A DNA stretch of 33,877 bases, taken from Actinomycetota bacterium (GTDB taxonomy: Bacteria > Actinomycetota > Humimicrobiia > Humimicrobiales > Humimicrobiaceae). Under the pieces are notes generated by a model, which did not search any database, was not told the DNA's origin, and saw nothing but the letters and a program-made list of their open reading frames with translations. Made by a program: the position numbers and the translations under genes. The stretch is from NCBI GenBank assembly GCA_016783995.1, contig JADHVN010000002.1, positions 1 through 33,877 on the forward strand, written 5' to 3'. Shown here piece by piece: positions 16,347 to 23,329 of this stretch; within the stretch, counting starts at the first letter, position 1, and each line of letters opens with the position of its first letter.

Positions 16347-16565
16347 ATGGAAGATGATATAAAAAGAATAGATACCAATGATTTAAGAGTAAACTTAACA
16401 AAGTATTTAACTAAAAATTTAGGTGATACTATTTATATCACCCGATACAATAGGTTAGTTGGAGAAATTAGGGTTTACACTGAAGAAATAAGAAGAAAAA
16501 CAGAGCTTCGAATAGCTAAAAAAATGCTTGAAGCTGCTGAAAGAGAAAAAAAGCAAAATAAGTAA
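16347..16565 (+). CDS. Phd/YefM-like small DNA-binding antitoxin, apparently without an adjacent toxin
   Basis: A 72-residue protein. Its core NDLRVNLTKYLTKNLGDTIYITRYNRLVGEI follows the pattern of the Phd/YefM (prevent-host-death) family: 'polar-L-R-x-N-L-x-x-x-L' helix, then 'G-D-x-I-x-I-T-R-x-x-R/K-x-V' strands. It is followed by a charged helical tail (RRKTELRIAKKMLEAAEREKK) of the kind that wraps a toxin. The family folds into a dimer that represses its own promoter and neutralises a partner toxin. The start is clear, with AGGGAGGAGGG just upstream of the ATG. No toxin gene follows: the next 255 bases hold a hairpin and then another antitoxin. It is either an orphan, a stand-alone regulator, or the remnant of a lost pair. 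Confidence 0.7.
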   Translation: MEDDIKRIDTNDLRVNLTKYLTKNLGDTIYITRYNRLVGEIRVYTEEIRRKTELRIAKKMLEAAEREKKQNK

Positions 16566-16642
16566 AGATATGATTTAATAGGATTATTATAAATTTTTAT
16601 TAATTTAGTTATAGTTATTTTAAATTTTATTTTTTATTTTTT

Positions 16643-16676
16643 TACAATGGCTTTCCTTTTGAGGAAAGCCATTGTG
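16643..16676. repeat. Strong inverted repeat (14-bp stem) after the Phd-like gene
   Basis: ACAATGGCTTTCC (16644-16656) pairs perfectly with GGAAAGCCATTGT (16663-16675); one more T-A pair closes the loop to TTTG. It would make a stable RNA hairpin on either strand. It has the strength of an intrinsic terminator, but the T-rich tract (TTTTTTATTTTTTT) lies on the 5' side, and neither strand shows a U-run immediately 3' of the stem. It may be a factor-assisted terminator, an mRNA-stabilising stem or a site left by a mobile element. Confidence 0.8.
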
Positions 16677-16740
16677 CTGTTAAGTTACTGCTATAAGGAT
16701 TATCCATGAAGTTATAAATAATTTTATTATTGATATTTAC

Positions 16741-16769
16741 TTGATAATTTGAAGGAACTTTGAAATAAT
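16741..16769 (+). promoter_or_regulatory. Predicted promoter of the AbrB/PIN toxin-antitoxin pair
   Basis: TTGATA (16741-16746, five of six) and AATAAT (16764-16769, five of six) are separated by the optimal 17 bases. Transcription would begin near 16776, directly at the repeated operator-like sequences described next. The antitoxin ATG is about 45 bases further on. Confidence 0.5.
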
Positions 16770-16777
16770 TATAGTGT

Positions 16778-16820
16778 CAAACGTAGGATGTCTTAATTCT
16801 AACGTTGGAGGTGTTAGAAT
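16778..16820. promoter_or_regulatory. Probable autoregulatory operator and RBS hairpin of the toxin-antitoxin pair
   Basis: Two 14-base near-direct repeats, CAAACGTAGGATGT (16778-16791) and CTAACGTTGGAGGT (16799-16812), match at 11 of 14 positions and start 21 bases apart, two helical turns. Overlapping the second is a perfect 8-bp inverted repeat, ATTCTAAC (16796-16803) and GTTAGAAT (16813-16820), whose loop holds the ribosome binding site GGAGGTG and whose right arm ends one base before the ATG. The arrangement fits repression by the antitoxin at DNA level, and possibly control of translation by the RNA stem. Confidence 0.55.
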
Positions 16821-17105
16821 ATGAGTAGTGGGAAATTAATGGATGCAGTACTGCGCCCAAAGCGCCAGATTACTATTCCTAAAGAGATCTGCGAACAATT
16901 AGGGGTGGATCAGGGTGATGTACTGGAATTAACTGTGAATAATTCTATTATGATAGCGAAACCTAAAAAGAATATTGCACTGGATGCACTAAGAGAGATA
17001 CAGAATGCTTTTAAGCGCTCAGGGATTACTGAAGAGGAGCTTCTAGAAACAGGTGAAGAAATTAGGCATGGTAATTTAATGGAGCGTAATGGAGAAAAGA
17101 AATAA
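16821..17105 (+). CDS. AbrB/SpoVT (MazE-like) antitoxin of a type II toxin-antitoxin pair
   Basis: A 94-residue protein. Residues 8-50 are a swapped-hairpin AbrB domain: DAVLRPKRQITIPKEICEQLGV followed by GDVLELTVNNSIMIAKPKK, matching the 'x-x-K-G-Q-I/V-T-I-P-K-x-I-R-x-x-L-x-x-x-G-D' family pattern. The domain binds DNA as a dimer. The C-terminal helix (about 55-90) would cover the toxin's active site. Start ATG is seven bases after GGAGGTG, within the hairpin described above. Its last 17 bases overlap the PIN-domain gene in another frame, so the two are translationally coupled. Autoregulation is expected for this family. Confidence 0.87.
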   Translation: MSSGKLMDAVLRPKRQITIPKEICEQLGVDQGDVLELTVNNSIMIAKPKKNIALDALREIQNAFKRSGITEEELLETGEEIRHGNLMERNGEKK

Positions 17106-17559
17106 ACTGGATGTATTTCTAGACAGTAATGTAATAATTTCAGGATTATATTCTTCTAAAGGAGCGCCAGGTGCAATAATGAAATATTTCATTATTGGTG
17201 AGCTAATGGTGGTTATATCACAAAAAGTATTAGAAGAAGTGGTTTTTAATATCAATAAAAAAATTCCAGAAATACTTCCAGTATTAAGAAAAATATTGCT
17301 AAATTCTCCTCCCAAGATAGTTAAAAATCCAACTTCTAAGGAAATTAGTAAATGGGAAAATGTAATAAATAGACAAGATGCAAGTATTTTAGCTGCAACA
17401 GCAGCTGCTAATCCTGATTACTTAATTGCAGGAGACAAACACTTTTTTGAAAATCCTGATATTGCTAAAAAGTCGAAGCTTGATATTGTTACGCCTGTGG
17501 AGTTCCTTAAATATTTTAAGAAAGGAAATGTAATACCGAAGCATAACAATATGTTATAA
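17089..17559 (+). CDS. PIN-domain ribonuclease toxin (partner of the AbrB-type antitoxin)
   Basis: A 156-residue predicted endoribonuclease of the PIN family, of the larger 'putative toxin-antitoxin component, PIN family' type. Acidic residues that hold Mg2+ are visible: D12 in VFLDSNVIISGL (with N14), E49/E50 in SQKVLEEVVF, D97 in RQDASILAAT, and D116 in LIAGDKHFF. All four expected positions are kept, so the enzyme looks intact. The start ATG overlaps the antitoxin end by 17 bases, with GGAGCG just upstream. The pair sits between two GT2 genes and interrupts an otherwise continuous glycan cluster. The RNA target cannot be predicted. Confidence 0.87.
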   Translation: MEKRNKLDVFLDSNVIISGLYSSKGAPGAIMKYFIIGELMVVISQKVLEEVVFNINKKIPEILPVLRKILLNSPPKIVKNPTSKEISKWENVINRQDASILAATAAANPDYLIAGDKHFFENPDIAKKSKLDIVTPVEFLKYFKKGNVIPKHNNML

Positions 17560-17598
17560 TAAGTTGTGTAAACAAGCAGGACAGGAGCTAAAATATTA

Positions 17599-18504
17599 AT
17601 GAAGTTTCCTGATAGAGTAGGCAAGAAAGCAAAAGTGAACAGACAAGAAATTAAAGATTTAACTATAAGTATTGTCAGTTATAATAGCTTAAATTTTTTA
17701 AAGCCATGCTTGGATTCCATTTATAATAGTCCACCCAATATAAAATATGATACTGTGGTAGTTGATAATGCTTCAAGTGACGATTCACCCAAGTTTATAA
17801 AAAATAATTATCCCCTGGTAATATTAATTTTAAATGATAAAAATATTGGATTTTCTGCTGCTAACAATAAAGCAATAAACAGGACGAATTCAAAGTATAT
17901 AATGTTAATTAATAGTGATTGTCAGGTTTACAAAGGATCAATAGATAATTTAGTAGAATTTATGGAAAAAAATACAGATATTGGGATAGTCGGGCCTAAA
18001 ATTGTAAACAGTGATGGATCAATTCAACATTCATGCAGAAGTTTTCCTTCTATTATTAATGCCGGTTTTCATACTATTCTTACAGGTATTGCTCCCAATA
18101 ATCCTTTTTCAAGAAAATATAAACTGGCAGATGTAAACAGAGATACTCCATTTGGAGTAGATTGGGTGTCAGGTTCGTGTATGGTTATAAGAAGAGAAGC
18201 CTTGAAAGATACAGGGGTTTTAGATGAAAATTATTTTATGTATGTAGAGGATATTGATATCTGCTACAGGATGTGGCAGGAAAACTGGAAAGTTTATTAC
18301 TATCCTCACTGTAAAATAATGCATCATATTGGCGGAAGCAGTGGCAGCCAACAGGTTAAAGCAAGCATAAGGATGCAAAAAAGTGTATTTTATTTCTTCT
18401 GGAAAAATTATAAGAGAAGCTGGAAAATTATATTAATTCCTTTTTTAATACTGGTCCTGGGATTTAGAATTTTTCTTACATTTATAAAAAATATTTTTAA
18501 ATGA
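17599..18504 (+). CDS. GT2-family glycosyltransferase, rhamnosyltransferase-like
   Basis: A 301-residue family 2 transferase. It shows SIVSYNSLNFLKPCLDSIY, VVVDNASSDDSP, NIGFSAANNKAI, MLINSDCQVY (metal-binding N-S-D), the HSCRSFPS strand, VDWVSGSCMVIRREAL and the catalytic MYVEDIDICYRMWQ. The end carries a hydrophobic stretch (IILIPFLILVLGFRIFLTFI). This is the complete pattern of WbbL-like deoxyhexose transferases, and it is similar in layout to the enzyme at 14005. AGGAGC at 17583-17588 supports the ATG start. It is separated from that relative by the toxin-antitoxin region, so it may belong to a different transcript. The following 169 bases up to the SDR gene show no feature I can support. 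Confidence 0.88.
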   Translation: MKFPDRVGKKAKVNRQEIKDLTISIVSYNSLNFLKPCLDSIYNSPPNIKYDTVVVDNASSDDSPKFIKNNYPLVILILNDKNIGFSAANNKAINRTNSKYIMLINSDCQVYKGSIDNLVEFMEKNTDIGIVGPKIVNSDGSIQHSCRSFPSIINAGFHTILTGIAPNNPFSRKYKLADVNRDTPFGVDWVSGSCMVIRREALKDTGVLDENYFMYVEDIDICYRMWQENWKVYYYPHCKIMHHIGGSSGSQQVKASIRMQKSVFYFFWKNYKRSWKIILIPFLILVLGFRIFLTFIKNIFK

Positions 18505-18673
18505 TTTCTTTTTATCTATTGTTTTGGAAGCTATAATAATTTTTTATTTTATATAGTTTCATTTTTATATTAAAATAATGTAAATAGTAAATATAATGTC
18601 TATTAATTTAATATAAAGCACTATTAAAGAATTTTTTAATTTTTATGCATTTAGAATTTAGGAGTTAATATTT

Positions 18674-19648
18674 TTGAAGATTTTAATAACAGGTGTTGCA
18701 GGTTTTGTTGGCAGGCACTTAATACAGTATTTAACCCGAGAAGATAATCATCAGATTTTAGGACTTGATATAAAATTAGATAATTTTATATCAAGCAGTG
18801 ATTGCGATAAAGTAAAAAGTGAAATAAAAACTTTAGAAGTTGATCTGAGGAATAGTAAAAAAGTTTTAAGTATCATAAATGAGTTTAAACCACAGTACAT
18901 ATATCACCTTGCTGCCCAAAGTTCAGTTAGTTATTCATGGGATAATCCCATAGATACTTTTAAGATGAATGTTTTTGGCGGAATAAATATTTTAGAGAGT
19001 CTAAAAAAAACACAGGCAAATTGCAGGGTTCTTATGGTTTGTACGGCTGAAGAATATGGGGAAATAGAAGATAGCAGTAAGGCAATAACCGAGGATTTTA
19101 AGGTGTGTCCTTCAAACCCTTATGCTATAAGTAAATCTGCTCTTGATTTTCTTTCCACTACTTATTACAGAGCTTACAACATTGAAGTTTTTGTAAGCAG
19201 ATCTTTTAATCATATTGGGCCTGGACAATCAGAAAGGTTTGTAGCTTCAGATTTTGCAAAACAAATAGCTGAAATAGAAAAGGGAATTAGAGAGCCTGTT
19301 GTAATGGTTGGAAATATAGGAGCCGCCAGGGATTTTTTAGATGTAAGAGATGTTGTAAAAGCGTATAGCTTTATTGTAAACAAAGGCAGGGCTGGTAATG
19401 TCTATAATGTATGTTCAGGTAAAAAAAGGAAAATATCAGATTTACTTGATATACTTATATCACTTAGTACAAAATCCAATATAGAAGTTAAGATAGATAG
19501 GAGTAAATTTAGACCTGTTGATGTAGATTCAATATATGGAAGTAATACTAAACTTAAAAGACACACTGGGTGGAAGGCAGACTACAGGATTGAGGATTCA
19601 CTTAAAGATACACTTGATTATTGGAGAGGTATTATAAAAGAAAAATAG
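18674..19648 (+). CDS. rmd: NAD(P)-dependent sugar-nucleotide SDR, probable GDP-4-keto-6-deoxy-D-mannose reductase
   Basis: A 324-residue extended short-chain dehydrogenase. ILITGVAGFVGRHL is the G-x-x-G-x-x-G dinucleotide loop, IYHLAAQSSV the usual 'H-x-A-A' strand, and Y150/K154 in SNPYAISK the catalytic pair. The stretch SFNHIGPGQSERFVASDFAKQIAEIE followed by NIGAARDFLDVRDVVKAY is characteristic of the GDP-4-keto-6-deoxymannose reductase/Gmd branch. With Gmd encoded just downstream, the expected product is GDP-D-rhamnose. An epimerase/reductase making GDP-L-fucose is less likely because the sequence is Rmd-like rather than Fcl-like. The serine/threonine before the catalytic Tyr lies in CTAEEYG instead of the usual SSSEVYG. 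TTG start at 18674, with TAGGAG ten bases before it. First gene of the sugar-nucleotide block. Confidence 0.78.
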   Translation: MKILITGVAGFVGRHLIQYLTREDNHQILGLDIKLDNFISSSDCDKVKSEIKTLEVDLRNSKKVLSIINEFKPQYIYHLAAQSSVSYSWDNPIDTFKMNVFGGINILESLKKTQANCRVLMVCTAEEYGEIEDSSKAITEDFKVCPSNPYAISKSALDFLSTTYYRAYNIEVFVSRSFNHIGPGQSERFVASDFAKQIAEIEKGIREPVVMVGNIGAARDFLDVRDVVKAYSFIVNKGRAGNVYNVCSGKKRKISDLLDILISLSTKSNIEVKIDRSKFRPVDVDSIYGSNTKLKRHTGWKADYRIEDSLKDTLDYWRGIIKEK

Positions 19649-19671
19649 ATATAAAAGTAGGAGGTTAAAAA

Positions 19672-20787
19672 TTGAAAGCAGTAATACTCGCAGGCGGAAA
19701 AGGAACAAGGCTAAGACCGATTACATATATTAATCCCAAACCTATGCTTCCGTTAATAAACATGCCTTTTATGAATAATTTCATTTTATGGCTCAAGTCG
19801 CATGGTTTAAAAGACATTATAATATCCACAGGTTATCTTCCTGACATATTTAGAGAATATTTTGGAGATGGTAGTGATTTGGGATTGAAATTGACATATA
19901 TAACAGAGGAGAGCCCACTGGGGACATGCGGAGCAGTTAAGAATGTTGAAAAATATTTAAGCCGCAGCAGTTTTATGGTATTTAATGGTGATATTTTAAC
20001 CTCTCTGAATTTAGGAAATATGATATCCTTTCATAAGAAAAAAAAGGCAGATATAACCATTTCTTTAACACCAGTTGAGGATCCTACTGCATATGGGCTG
20101 GTTCCTATTGGTAAAGATGGCAGGGTAAAAGAATTTTTAGAAAAACCTAACTGGGAAGAAATTACAACAAATTTAATAAATGCAGGTACTTATATAATTG
20201 AGCCTCATATTATGGCACTCGCACCTGAAGGAGAAAATTATTCTTTTGAAAGAGGCCTTTTCCCTAAAGCTTTAAGAAATGAGTATAAAATATACGGATA
20301 TGTTTCTGATTCATACTGGTTGGATGTTGGAACTCCTGAAAAATATCTTTCAGCTCATTATGATATATTAGATAAAAAACTTAATTTCAAATTCCCATAT
20401 AGAAGAATTATGCAGAATATATATATAGGAGAAAAGGTAAAATACTCAAAAGATAATTTCACATCAGGACCTCTCGTGGTTGGTGATGGAACAGTAATTG
20501 AGGAAGGTGCAAAAATACTACCGCTTACAGTAATAGGAAATAACTGCCATGTTTCTTCAGGGGCAAATCTATCAGCCAGTGTAGTTCTTGATAACTGTGA
20601 GATTGGTAAAAATTGTATTATCAAGGATTCAATTTTATCTAAAAATGTTAAAATTGGTAAAGATGTTAAAATTGAAGAAAAATCAGTAATTGGTGATAAT
20701 ACTACAATTGGAAAGAACAATGTCTTAACTGCTGGAATTAAAATAAATATTAATTCTAAAATTGCTCCAGGAGGAATTACTTTTTAG
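19672..20787 (+). CDS. Sugar-1-phosphate nucleotidyltransferase with left-handed beta-helix tail (probable mannose-1-phosphate guanylyltransferase)
   Basis: A 371-residue enzyme joining a nucleotide to a sugar-1-phosphate. The signature AGGKGTRLRPIT holds the pyrophosphorylase loop, PKPMLPLINMPFM the following conserved segment, ESPLGTCGAVKNV and FNGDILTSLN the metal-binding Asp, and EKPNWEEITTNLINAGTYII the sugar site. From about residue 245, hexapeptide repeats (VVGDGTVIEEGAKILPL, IGNNCHV, IGKNCII, IGKDVKI, IGDNTTIGKNNVL) form a left-handed beta helix. Context with Gmd and phosphomannomutase favours GTP and mannose-1-phosphate; sequence alone would also allow a glucose-1-phosphate uridylyl/thymidylyltransferase. 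TTG start behind AGGAGG; gap to the previous gene is 23 bases. Confidence 0.83.
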   Translation: MKAVILAGGKGTRLRPITYINPKPMLPLINMPFMNNFILWLKSHGLKDIIISTGYLPDIFREYFGDGSDLGLKLTYITEESPLGTCGAVKNVEKYLSRSSFMVFNGDILTSLNLGNMISFHKKKKADITISLTPVEDPTAYGLVPIGKDGRVKEFLEKPNWEEITTNLINAGTYIIEPHIMALAPEGENYSFERGLFPKALRNEYKIYGYVSDSYWLDVGTPEKYLSAHYDILDKKLNFKFPYRRIMQNIYIGEKVKYSKDNFTSGPLVVGDGTVIEEGAKILPLTVIGNNCHVSSGANLSASVVLDNCEIGKNCIIKDSILSKNVKIGKDVKIEEKSVIGDNTTIGKNNVLTAGIKININSKIAPGGITF

Positions 20788-20826
20788 GGAAGCTTATAAT
20801 AATAAAAAAATAAGGGGTGAGAAAAA

Positions 20827-21795
20827 TTGAGAGCGCTTATAACTGGAATTACTGGACAGGATGGGTCATATCTAGCAGAATTATTGCTGGATAAAGGCTA
20901 TGAAGTTTACGGGATGGTTAGGAGATCGTCTGTTGACAAGCTTGACAGGATAGAACATATAAAAGAAAAAATTAAGTTTGTTCAATCAGATCTTCTTGAT
21001 CAGCTTTCTATAATAAATGCAGTTAAAGAGTCAAAACCAGATGAAATTTATAATCTTGCTGCAATGTCTTTTGTCCCAACTTCATGGGCACAGCCTGTAT
21101 TAACAGGTGAATTTACAGGACTTGGGGTTACGAGAATGCTTGAGGCTGTAAGGCTTGTTGGCAAGGATATTAAATTTTATCAGGCTTCAAGCTCAGAGAT
21201 GTTTGGCAAGGTAAGAGAAGTACCTCAGAATGAAAAAACACCATTTTATCCAAGAAGTCCTTATGGAGTAGCAAAAGTATATGGACATTATATGACTATA
21301 AATTATAGAGAAAGCTATGATATTTTTGCATGCAGCGGGATACTTTTTAATCATGAATCTCCCAGAAGAGGATTAGAATTTGTCACTAAAAAAGTAACTA
21401 ATTGTGTGGCAAAAATAAAGTTAGGTCTGGCTGACAGTCTTTATCTGGGAAATATGGATGCACAGAGAGATTGGGGATATGCAAAAGAATATGTAGAGGC
21501 AATGTGGCTGATGCTTCAGCAGGATAGTCCTGATGATTATGTTATAGGCACGGGAGAATCTCATACAGTAAAAGAGTGGGTAGAAGCTGCTTTTAAGTGT
21601 GTGAATCTTGACCCGGAGAAATACATAAAAATAGATAAAAGGTTTTTAAGGCCAGCTGAAGTAGATTTTTTAGTTGGTGATAATTCAAAGGCAAAAAAGA
21701 AAATAAATTGGGAGCCAAAAGTTAATTTTGAACAGTTGGTAAAGATAATGGTCGAGTATGATTATAATGAATTAAAAAATAAAAATAATTTATAG
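20827..21795 (+). CDS. gmd: GDP-mannose 4,6-dehydratase
   Basis: A 322-residue SDR that converts GDP-D-mannose to GDP-4-keto-6-deoxy-D-mannose. ALITGITGQDGSYLAELLL is the family hallmark (GITGQDGSYLAE), then YGMVRRSS, EIYNLAAMSFVPTSW, the active-site SSSEMFG and Y146/K150 in RSPYGVAK. Also visible are LFNHESPRRGLEFVTKK and GNMDAQRDWGYAKEYVEAMW, both nearly invariant in Gmd, and a final LRPAEVDFLVGD. Length is at the short end of the family (usually 320-370). TTG start, preceded by AGGGGTGAG. It stands 39 bases after the nucleotidyltransferase that probably supplies its substrate. Confidence 0.95.
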   Translation: MRALITGITGQDGSYLAELLLDKGYEVYGMVRRSSVDKLDRIEHIKEKIKFVQSDLLDQLSIINAVKESKPDEIYNLAAMSFVPTSWAQPVLTGEFTGLGVTRMLEAVRLVGKDIKFYQASSSEMFGKVREVPQNEKTPFYPRSPYGVAKVYGHYMTINYRESYDIFACSGILFNHESPRRGLEFVTKKVTNCVAKIKLGLADSLYLGNMDAQRDWGYAKEYVEAMWLMLQQDSPDDYVIGTGESHTVKEWVEAAFKCVNLDPEKYIKIDKRFLRPAEVDFLVGDNSKAKKKINWEPKVNFEQLVKIMVEYDYNELKNKNNL

Positions 21796-21849
21796 GTAAA
21801 GTATAAGCAAAATAGGCAGAATTATTTATTGGAAGGGAAATAATGCAAA

Positions 21850-23295
21850 ATGGGTGAGACAGTTATTAAATTTGGAACAGATGGATGGAGGGGAGTAATA
21901 GCATATGATTTTACGGCTGACAGGGTAAAAATTGTGACCAGGGGCGTGTGCGAATATTTAAAGCATAAAATTAAAACTGGGAGCAAAACTCTAAAAGTTG
22001 TGATTGGCTATGATACAAGGTTTCTATCGGAAAAATTTGCAGAAATTACTGCATCTGTTTTTAGAAGAAATAATATAGAAGCTTATATTTCCTCAAACTT
22101 TGTTCCAACCCCAATACTTTCTGCGGGAGTGCTAAAAAATAATGCTGATTTAGGAATTATGATTACTGCGAGCCATAATCCATATTATTATAATGGCTAT
22201 AAAGTAAAAGGCTCTTATGGCGGTTCTGCTACAATGGATATAATATCTGGGATTGAAGAAAGTGTTAATAATCAGGTGAAGAAATATGGTAGTGATTTTA
22301 CTTCTGGAGATGAAATCCTTAGCTCGGATGATAATATAGAAAAGTTAGATTTTGTTCCAGAGTACAGTAAGCAAATTTTAAATTTAGTAGATACTGATGC
22401 TATTAGAAATTTTGATTTTGGACTGCTTATAGATCCCATGTATGGAGCATGCCAGGGAATATATAGAAATATTCTGCAGTCTTTAAATCCAAATGAGGTT
22501 ATCGAGATTCATGGAGTAATAAACCCATTATTTAATGATATAAATCCTGAACCCATTGGAGATAATTTAAGAGATGCTATATATAAATTAAAGGAGAAAA
22601 AATGCAAGTTAGCTATCTGTTTGGATGGAGACGGAGATAGGATAGCAGCTCTGGGAGAAGAGGGCAATTTTATAAGCTCACATCATATATTTGCTGTCAT
22701 TCTTTGGTATCTTTTAAAATACAAGCAGCTTAAAGGAAAAGTTGTAAAGACTGTTACCACCTCTTCAATTATTGATAGAATATGTTCTAAATATGATTTG
22801 GAACTGTTAATAAAGCCTGTTGGATTTAAGTATATTGGTGAAGAGATACTGGCAGGCGGGGTTATGATGGGTGGTGAAGAAAGTGGAGGTTTATGGGTAA
22901 CGGGAAATATTCCTGAAAGGGATGGAATGTTTATAGGATTGGTTTTGCTTGAAGCATTATGCACAACAGGAAAAACCATTAATGAGATACTTGATGAAAT
23001 TTATAAGGATTTTGGATTTTTTGTATATAGAAGGCTTGATTATGAGATGGATTTTGAAAAGAAGGAAAAAGTGAAAGAGTCACTGTCAAAAAGTGTACCC
23101 CAGATTTTAAAAAATGAAGGTGTTAAAAAGATTATTACTATAGATGGCTATAAATATGTTATGGAAGATGGGAGCTGGGTAATGATAAGACCTTCAGGGA
23201 CTGAAGCAGTGGTCAGGATTTATGCTGAGACTGACAGCATGGAAAAATTAAATAAATTACATAATTTAGGCAAAAAGGCAATGGATGCTTGCTGA
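21850..23295 (+). CDS. Phosphomannomutase/phosphoglucomutase
   Basis: A 481-residue alpha-D-phosphohexomutase interconverting hexose-6- and hexose-1-phosphates. All four family sites are present: phosphoserine S108 in MITASHNPYYYNGYKV, the metal loop LDGDGDRIAALG, the sugar-binding GGEESGGLW, and the phosphate-binding RPSGTEAVVRIYAE at the end. The opening IKFGTDGWRGVIAYDFT is usual for the bacterial PMM/PGM group. GGAAGGGA lies about ten bases before the ATG. Placed between gmd and the phosphomannose isomerase, its role here is most likely mannose-6-phosphate to mannose-1-phosphate, with possible glucose activity as well. Confidence 0.92.
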   Translation: MGETVIKFGTDGWRGVIAYDFTADRVKIVTRGVCEYLKHKIKTGSKTLKVVIGYDTRFLSEKFAEITASVFRRNNIEAYISSNFVPTPILSAGVLKNNADLGIMITASHNPYYYNGYKVKGSYGGSATMDIISGIEESVNNQVKKYGSDFTSGDEILSSDDNIEKLDFVPEYSKQILNLVDTDAIRNFDFGLLIDPMYGACQGIYRNILQSLNPNEVIEIHGVINPLFNDINPEPIGDNLRDAIYKLKEKKCKLAICLDGDGDRIAALGEEGNFISSHHIFAVILWYLLKYKQLKGKVVKTVTTSSIIDRICSKYDLELLIKPVGFKYIGEEILAGGVMMGGEESGGLWVTGNIPERDGMFIGLVLLEALCTTGKTINEILDEIYKDFGFFVYRRLDYEMDFEKKEKVKESLSKSVPQILKNEGVKKIITIDGYKYVMEDGSWVMIRPSGTEAVVRIYAETDSMEKLNKLHNLGKKAMDAC

Positions 23296-23329
23296 TTATA
23301 AATAAGGGCAATAAGGGAGAAAAACTATA

